From: Platycnemis pennipes | Lineage: Eukaryota > Arthropoda > Insecta > Odonata > Platycnemididae | NCBI GenBank assembly: GCA_933228895.1 | Contig: OW121851.1 | Coordinates: forward strand, 124,481,624 to 124,545,623 | DNA: 64,000 nucleotides | Direction of reading: 5' to 3' | Part shown: positions 57,931 to 64,000 of the stretch, in pieces | Position numbering within the stretch: position 1 is the stretch's first letter | Layout: the number at the start of each line of letters is the position of its first letter | Position numbers and translations under genes: made by a program | Notes under the pieces: model-generated | Database searches by the model: none | Told to the model about the DNA's origin: nothing | The model's input: only the letters and a program-made list of their open reading frames with translations

Positions 57931-58310
57931 TATAGTGGTAGTCTGGGAATGGATGTGGGGTCGGGAAGGGTCGGTGGGGGAGAGGGCTAGGTGAAAGCGT
58001 GGGCGGGGGTGGTTGGTTTTCCCGAAGGGGAAAGGAAGGTTGAAGCATGGGCGGGGGAGAGGAACCAACCACCCCCGCCCACGCTTTCACCTAGCCCTCT
58101 CCCCCACCCACCCTTCCCAACCCCACATCCATTCCCAGACTACCACTATATATTGTACGTAAATTTTGTCATCACTGCCAGAAGATGATACACTGTATCG
58201 AAACCGGTCGCGTGTGAATAAATATTTGTGGAACTAGCAAAGTTTTTCTTCTTTCCTGTTAATCATGAAGGAGTTCCATCAAGTTACGCCTCAAACCATT
58301 GCATTTATTT

Positions 58311-58476
58311 AAAAGTGTTTTACTTGTTGGCCTCAGACTGAAATACTGTTTGCCTTCTTTTTCCTTGAGAATCTCATGTTATTTTTCCTTTTATTTATTC
58401 TTCATTCCAGAGCTAAGACTGGACCTGGAAAATATCAATCCTTTGGCTATCCTGCTTCCTAATGCTTGATAATCTG
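58311..58476 (+). repeat. direct repeat, right copy
   Basis: Partner of 54472-54639. Confidence 0.8.
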
Positions 58477-58768
58477 CAAGCCTAAAATCAATGACATTAA
58501 AGCAATGCAATTTCTACCTTCAGGCTACAATTACTACTTATTTTTATTCCTTATAACAGGAGACCAAGTCACATCTTGCATCCCATTGAGCTATGTTATG
58601 TGCATTGGATTCACCTGTGCTTAATAATAAATGATTAACATGAACCAAAATTGGAACAACATTACAAGTTTTAAGGAATATAATGGAAAGGGCAGTGCTT
58701 GGTGCTAACGTACATCATCAGCTACCTACTTCCTATTAGCCTTTGTTCCAGAGGGATAATTCACAATG

Positions 58769-59035
58769 ATGGGGGTCATGGTGGCCTAGTGGGTAGAGCA
58801 CTGAGCTACTGACCGGAGGGTCCTGGGCAAGAGCCTTTCTGGACACCCCCATCTAAAATCCTCGCTCGCTTCGATTTTCTGTGAGTCATAACTTCATAGC
58901 ATATTAAGGAAAGGAACTGGCTCCCCCACCCTGAATGTGTAAATTTCACGCGCCATTGGTTTAGTACAGGCTCTAATCTCACCTATCAAAGCCAACTTTT
59001 GGGTTGAATCACTGAGTGAGTGAGAGAGAGAACTG
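58769..59035 (+). mobile_element. tRNA-derived SINE with GAGT tail
   Basis: It has GGTGGCCTAGTGGGTAGAGC (A-box region) and a deleted B-box region (CCGGAGGGTCCTGGGC). The body matches 63745-63928, and the tail is GGGTTGAATCACTGAGTGAG. The tail family is also seen at 9541. Confidence 0.75.
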
Positions 59036-59507
59036 TCTCAGCGTAAACAAGGTGAAATGCAATCATAATTGATAAACGCAACAAAATCGTATTTCTTCAC
59101 AAAAGCCTTAGGAACTACTGAATTCGTAAGGCAAGTACCCATGAATTCCCAAACCTAATGATAGAACTGCTTAAAGTTAAATCAATGTACCCTTTGATAT
59201 TTATGTTAGCTTTTAATTTAACAATTCATGTTCATTACATAACAATTACAAAATAAGTTGGTGTCACTTTCCCGTTTTTGACAATACTTGACCTTGGGTA
59301 ATGGGATAGACTCTCAGATGTACATGTGGTCGTCAAAAGTACAAAGAAAGTACATCCTACTCAAGACCCTTAGCAAAAAAAACTGCTGTATTTTAACTGT
59401 TGGCCTAGTCGAAATTCTCAACAGCTTTTTCGCATTAGGAAAACAGAATATTTATAGCCTCTTTCCACTATTTCATTTTTTAAATATCAAGAAGAATCAC
59501 TAGCGTA
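59036..59507. other. 3' flank of the MTRFR-like gene
   Basis: No gene recognised. An open plus-strand frame at 59288-59503 has no homology I can see. A poly(A) signal for the minus-strand gene is not obvious. Confidence 0.4.
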
Positions 59508-59725
59508 CTAATCATTAGTCTCTTTCTTCCACTGTGCCTTCAACATGGTCAATTTCTTTTTTTTCTGTTCCCTCTTAATGGATTTACTTTCTTGAATGGC
59601 TTTCATTTGTGCTTCTACGCTTTTAGGTCCATTCAGAAGGTTATCCAATCTCGTCACAAGGATTTCTCTTGCCTTCCTTCTATTTTGGTCTAATGATCTG
59701 CTTTGGTGGCAGCGTACTACAATTC
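59508..59725 (-). CDS. MTRFR: MTRFR-like rescue factor, exon 2
   Basis: The acceptor CTTCTCAG opens a phase-1 exon giving [21 protein letters not shown], directly continuing HTPS from exon 1. Human MTRFR has a closely similar PSGIVVKCHQ block. Next come a helix ([20 protein letters not shown]) and a highly basic tail ([20 protein letters not shown]), ending at TAG. In this family the basic C-terminal tail enters the empty mRNA channel of stalled mitochondrial ribosomes. The complete protein is 148 residues with the first ATG. Confidence 0.88.
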
Positions 59726-59805
59726 CTGAGAAGAAACTACATTCAGTATGGCCAGCTGAATACTAAAGCAAAAATGGTTAGTGATATACTTTACACGCAT
59801 TTTAC

Positions 59806-60034
59806 CTGAAGGTGTATGGATTAAAATGACACAGTTGGAAGTTTTATTGACTGATTGGCCTCCTGGTCCACTACCTCGCACAAACTGCTCCTTCAAGTCT
59901 TCTTCTTTCAACTTTGGCACAAGTGAATAGTCAACTGTGTGCTTTGATTTGCAGTCCAGCCATCCAAATACGACGGGTTCATAGAGCCTGACTGAAACTC
60001 GGCAGATCCTGCATATGCCAGGAATGGTGAACAT
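59806..60034 (-). CDS. MTRFR: MTRFR-like (C12orf65) mitochondrial translation rescue factor, exon 1
   Basis: It starts at ATG 60034 with a hydrophobic-basic leader ([20 protein letters not shown]) suited to mitochondrial import. It contains [20 protein letters not shown], the GGQ peptidyl-tRNA hydrolysis motif in the context special to C12orf65/ICT1-type factors, which lack codon-recognition domains. The donor is CCTTCAG|GTAAAA (phase 1), so the longer open frame past it is intron. The ATG is 43 nt after the stop of the LYR protein in the same exon, which indicates a shared mRNA. An in-frame frame upstream of the ATG has no other ATG. Confidence 0.9.
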
Positions 60035-60077
60035 CTCCACCACTGGCCTGTTCAAAACTTGTGGCTTCACAAGCTGA

Positions 60078-60116
60078 TTATAACACTCTTTTATTTTGAA
60101 GAAAAACTAATCCTCT
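60078..60116 (-). CDS. LYR-motif mitochondrial protein, exon 2 (terminal)
   Basis: After a CCTTTTTAG acceptor the phase-0 exon adds [12 protein letters not shown] and TAA. This matches the end of the human MIEF1 microprotein (KGLVFLNGKL), which fixes the splice junction and the family. The same exon continues into the MTRFR-like start codon. Confidence 0.82.
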   Translation of the reverse strand, partial: RGLVFLQNKRVL

Positions 60117-60190
60117 CTAAAAAGGAAGGCAGAGACCATAAATATCTTAAATTAAGAAAAAAACTGATTGTTTAACAATTTTGGCATTAC

Positions 60191-60355
60191 CTCGTACTGA
60201 AACGCACTTTCTTCGGGCGTTAGATTCTTATTACTTTTGAATTCTTTACGAATTCTTTTTGCAAAATAATTTTTGTCAGTGTATTTCAGTTCTTTTCCAT
60301 ACTTCAACAACGATCTGTAAAGGCTCAGAACCTGGCTAGGACTGGGACTTGACAT
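60191..60355 (-). CDS. LYR-motif mitochondrial protein (MIEF1-microprotein-like), exon 1
   Basis: It starts at ATG 60355 (MSSPSPSQVLSLYRSLLKYG) and carries the LYR tripeptide followed by KELKYTDKNYFAKRIRKEF, the LYRM helix pair with conserved basic and Phe residues. It ends at TACGAG|GTAATG, phase 0. The whole protein is 67 residues (the human MIEF1 microprotein is 70). LYRM proteins act in the mitochondrial matrix with acyl carrier protein, in Fe-S, respiratory-complex or mitoribosome assembly. The MIEF1 microprotein is linked to mitoribosome assembly. Pairing on one mRNA with a ribosome-rescue factor fits that role. Confidence 0.85.
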
Positions 60356-60408
60356 CTTCAGAACGGATTTGGATTCCACTCAATAACACTTTTCAATCAC
60401 ACTACATT

Positions 60409-60654
60409 TCAGCGATTTCTGCCGGTTATTCCACCGATTTCATCAGGGAGTGTGTAAATAGGGTAAATAGTATCCCAGATTCCATCCAACCCCGTGCACT
60501 TTTCGACATTCATTTGTCTCATATTGAAGGCGCGAGGGGCGCGACGAATATTCTGGGATGAAAAGTCGTCAAAGATATTCTGATAATATAGTGATACAAA
60601 AGGTAATTTCAACTGCTCTACGATAGTTAATATCCTCTTATCGGCTTTCGCCAT
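60409..60654 (-). CDS. possible upstream ORF of the LYR/MTRFR transcript
   Basis: An 81-codon frame begins MAKADKRILTIVEQLKLPFV with a favourable context (A at -3, G at +4). It ends 53 nt before the LYR ATG. I recognise no domain. It could be a long upstream ORF, a third cistron, the first exon of another gene, or chance. It is listed because of its position and start context only. Confidence 0.25.
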   Translation of the reverse strand: MAKADKRILTIVEQLKLPFVSLYYQNIFDDFSSQNIRRAPRAFNMRQMNVEKCTGLDGIWDTIYPIYTLPDEIGGITGRNR

Positions 60655-60740
60655 AATTTTTTTCCTATGATTTCGATGTGATTCCGCCAGTAATTTTGTA
60701 CCTTCTGTAATGCTTATCTAGAATTTGAAATACTACCATC

Positions 60741-60839
60741 ATGGTGATAATGGCAGTTGCTTGTGTTAGTGATGCGGATTCATTGCCAAATTTTGAACGG
60801 CTCCTCTGGCACTATTATTCATTCCTGCTGGAAATTCAG
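60741..60839 (+). CDS. possible divergent first exon
   Basis: The plus-strand frame starting MVIMAVACVSDADSLPNFER runs to a CAG|GTATTT donor at about 60840. It lies head-to-head with the minus-strand ORF 87 bp away. No following exon was recognised. Weak support. Confidence 0.2.
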
Positions 60840-60905
60840 GTATTTAAATGCTTTTTTAATTTACAGATTTCTTCCAGTATAGTTTGTTGGAACTTTTTTG
60901 ATAAG

Positions 60906-63744
60906 GCTGATGGGTGACAAAATCCGAATTCGGAGTAAATTAATGACCAATTGGTCTGTGGTATTATTGGTATGTGGTCAATTAAGGTACTTTTCACTTC
61001 ATTTCACTACTACACTTTCACTTCGGCACTCTTTTGGCAACCAGAAACCCAACACAACTAAAGCCAAAGCAGAGAAATTTTGAAAAACTCGGATACTATT
61101 TTCCAGTGATGTAAATTGTATTTAACTTTGATTAATCAATCTAATCAAGCAAGTTTCAATCAATCATTCCATCAATAAAGACTGTATTGCATTATTTTCA
61201 AATCCTTATTTTTTATTGTTTTTTACATGTAATTCTTTCTCATTTTCAATGTCTACTGATCTACGTATGCATGGTATTTTACCTAAAGGAATTCTACTGC
61301 GAAAACTATAGGCAGTGTGAACACAAATATATGTGTTTTAAATAAATATAATCAATCTTGCAAAGCAAATTAGGGTTATCGATTCAGGGTGGAAGGTAAT
61401 GCGTCTATAGAAAGCACTGGAATCACTATACTTCCCTTGATATTAAACGTGAAATAAATGCGTAATTTTCTCACAATTGGTCACAAGAATGAATAATTTC
61501 ATTGAGGAATAAGTTCATGATTGTATTTGCTTCCTTTGGCTCCCCTCACTCAAGATGAGAGTCAAGTCTTGGTGGTAGGACATCGGTTCGTTCAAGGCCG
61601 TCTCGATATCTGACACTTGCTTCTATAGCGTCACGAGAGTGATCCGACGAGAACTGCGAGATGTGTTTTGAATACATTGAGTCATTTACCGTGGTAACTT
61701 GATTTCTGGATTTAATTCCACTAATGTTATTCCAACGCTTGCCTGCTATACACTACCACCCTCAACCCAATTTCATAAAACAACCTAAATATGATTATAA
61801 CGTAGGCGCTTACGGAACTCAACTTTATTAAGTAGCTAGAGCTACGTTTTGTGACATTTTGCCGTTTTATTGCATCACTTTTATTTTTAAAATAGTTATT
61901 AAAGCAAATGTTGTTTATTGCCCCAATATTTTGCTTATCAGCACTGTATGTGACACTCAAATACATACAGGCCTGCATATCGAGACGGCCTTGGTTCGTT
62001 GCGTAAGTTAATTTATTTCAACACTTCGCGTGTGCGTAAGGGTTCACTGTCCACGCTTAAAGGCTGTTTATGAGACAAGGTTCGCAAACCACTCGTAGTT
62101 TAAATTCGAATATAAATTTTGGAAGCACCAGCTCCTGGTGAATCCCTTGATTGAGATTAATGAGACTGTCTGAGAATTGCTGTCATCCACGGATGTTTCT
62201 TCACGGTGAGCATTCAAACACGTGTAATTTTCAGTGAATTTTGATCGTATTTCAGCCTGAAGGGGTTTTGGCTGCCTGAACAACATAGCATTAGGAGTGT
62301 GACCGTTTAAATTCGCTTGAGGCTGATTCGCCTTTTCCTCTGAAATACTAGTCTAGGAAGCAATGCATCAGTGTACGTCCATCCGCGCCAAGAGATAAAC
62401 GCATGCCGCGGCGTTCCAAATGCTTCCACACAAGCCAAAGGTGAACGGAGAAGTGAATGAATGTATTAGGTACTTAAAAACTTGTTAGACGTAATTTTAG
62501 TTCACTTTCTTAATCAAGGAAAACGAAGTAATACCGAGAAATATAGGCCGAAAATGGCAATAATACATTTGTATACAACAACAAAAGCTGAGCGGGATAA
62601 AAGTTTGAAAAAATATCTTGATTTTGTTTTCTAGGGAGAAAAATGTGTGGTGGTAAACTGGGTTTGAATATTTGATCAATTTTCTTACGGCACAAAAAAG
62701 AATAATTTGTCACTAACCTTCATTATTTGCCTGAAACAGGGAATTCAATTTGAAAAAAATGCTGATTGAATACAGAAAAACACAACGAGAACGTGAAAAT
62801 AACAAAAGAGTAGTTAGTCACTCGATCAAAGTAGCGTATTTTTTTTTGGAAAAGCAAGATTTAGACGCCATAATGAGGCAGAAAGTTTTTAAATAGAGGA
62901 AATTAAATTGAATTGCTTCAAAAGCTTGGAGATTTTGATAGTTAACTTAAAAAATCTCCTAAAAAATTCAACTTATTTTTCAGGAATGTCGAGATATTCA
63001 AAATAATCTACAATCTTCAATTTCAGAGCTAATGATTAATTAAATAAAAAAGAGGGTTTTCAGGCCCATTTCGTGGCAATCATTCTAGACGAAACGAAAG
63101 ATATTCTACTAAATATCAATTATCCACAATATTTCGTTATGTTACGAATAGCTGGAATATTGTGGAAAGATTTTCATCTTTTAAAGAAGTGAGTAACAAC
63201 CAATCAGCTGGTTCCTTGGCAGGGCACGTTTTTGATGTTTTATGGGAATTTCAATGTGAAAATATACCGAGTAGTGTATAACATACAGTTAGGCGAACAG
63301 ACTGGTCTTTAAGGGAGAATATGAGAAAAACCCTCAAGCAATCTTTGTGCATTGTTATGCTTATAAGTTGAATGTTGTATTACCTCGATTTTTCTAAGTT
63401 AATTATCCGTGTAAAATATTTTCATCACCCAGTCTGGATTTAGAAGTTAATTTTCTAAATTAACTAAAATAACGTCAGCACTAGACGCAGAGCTACAGAA
63501 AATATTTCCAAAATTAGTTACAACAATATGGAGTTATTGTGCCGGAAACCCATTAAAAGAGCGAAAAAGTTGAGGTTTTTATGAGCATATTTCTGTGTGT
63601 ACTTTGCCTTGTGAATTACCACTAAAGGAGCCTAAAATACCTATAAACGCACGTAAAAATGGCAATCGTGTATTAGCATTATGTATTAGCACCAGCAGAG
63701 ATACTGCAGAATTACGCAAAAAACGCCAGCAATTAAATTTCTCA
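60906..63744. other. intergenic, no gene recognised
   Basis: AT-rich sequence. The only structure noted is a 16 bp perfect inverted repeat, AAGGCCGTCTCGATAT, at about 61597 and its complement ending at about 61992. This may bound a roughly 400 bp MITE. Short frames elsewhere show no family resemblance. Confidence 0.4.
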
Positions 63745-63928
63745 TTCACACATTCAGGGTAGGGGTTCCTTTCCCTGGGCCACCTGCGATTTCCTACGAA
63801 GTTCTGACACGCAGAAAATCGAATCGTAAAGATGGGGGTATCCAGAAAGGCTCTTGTCCGGGATTTGAACCGGGACCCTCCGGTCAGTAGCTCAGTAGTG
63901 CTCTACCCACTAGGCCACCACGACCCCC
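63745..63928 (-). mobile_element. tRNA-derived SINE
   Basis: On the minus strand: GGGGGTCGTGGTGGCCTAGT, GGGTAGAGCACTACTGAGC (A-box) and GGTCCCGGTTCAAATCCCGG (B-box). A body ends GCAGGTGGCCCAGGGAAAGG and CCTACCCTGAATGTG. It is the best preserved member of the family also at 32580 and 58769. Confidence 0.78.
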
Positions 63929-64000
63929 TTATTAAATGTCTATTTATTATTAAAATATTTAGTATAATTTTAATACTAATGTACAATTTGTGCTGGTCGT

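Larger units (their letters stand above)
54663..58263. mobile_element. palindromic foldback element interrupted by a Tigger-like element
   Basis: Outer arms of about 200 bp: left 54663-54777 plus 57933-58018, right 58062-58263. When the inner element and one TA are removed, the left arm reads CAATATATAGTG, exactly complementary to the right arm. The apex has GGGCGGGGGTGGTTGG paired with CCAACCACCCCCGCCC. Near each outer end lies GATACACTGTATCGAAACCG, a hammerhead-like core. Confidence 0.8.

Noticed and set aside
59717..60070. The uninterrupted 117-codon frame of the MTRFR-like gene read past 59806
   Set aside because: Splicing at CAG|GTAAAA joins a downstream exon that restores the conserved [10 protein letters not shown] sequence. 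The read-through tail is intron.
60349..60561. Plus-strand frame overlapping the LYR start
   Set aside because: It is antisense to the LYR exon and its leader and has no recognisable domain.

Overview
The window is nuclear DNA of an animal, most likely an arthropod and probably an insect. It is AT-rich and intron-rich, with GT-AG splice sites and tRNA-derived SINEs. It also carries Penelope-like, pogo/Tigger, hAT and piggyBac sequences, palindromic MITEs and LINE 3' ends. I cannot name the species. Nothing is prokaryotic, and there is no CRISPR array or operon-style gene packing.

Two host loci stand out. The first (about 1-48,110, + strand) is a WRN-like (RecQ) C-terminal region in which the HRDC and WRN-type helix-turn-helix exons are tandemly repeated. 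It holds the last exon of an upstream copy A (5436-5666), a five-exon module B (8514-22098) and a five-exon module C (25035-47906). All exon phases agree inside each module, and each spliced module is 352 codons including the stop. No helicase or exonuclease exon is present, so B and C are either C-terminal-only genes or in-frame repeats of a longer gene that starts upstream. A second, much younger duplication is laid over this: about 137-9559 is repeated at about 17917-26062 with very few differences. The copies differ mainly by insertions found only in copy A (a Penelope-like element and a TTAA-flanked MITE).

The second host locus (59508-60355, - strand) has two mitochondrial proteins that appear to share one mRNA. 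The upstream cistron is a 67-residue LYR-motif protein resembling the MIEF1 microprotein. Its stop lies in the same exon as, and 43 nt before, the ATG of a GGQ-motif mitochondrial translation-rescue factor (MTRFR/C12orf65-like).

Most of the rest is transposon-derived. Intron 1 of WRN module C holds a piggyBac fragment, a large nested inverted repeat and a small unrecognised two-exon gene. At 49365-53247 a DNA element with matching ends carries a multi-exon gene with a DUF4806-like domain. It abuts an inverted, truncated copy of its own right end. At 54663-58263 a 3.15 kb Tigger-like element sits inside a palindromic foldback element. Several palindromic elements share a core that resembles a degenerate hammerhead ribozyme. 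From 60,906 to 63,744 I recognise no gene.
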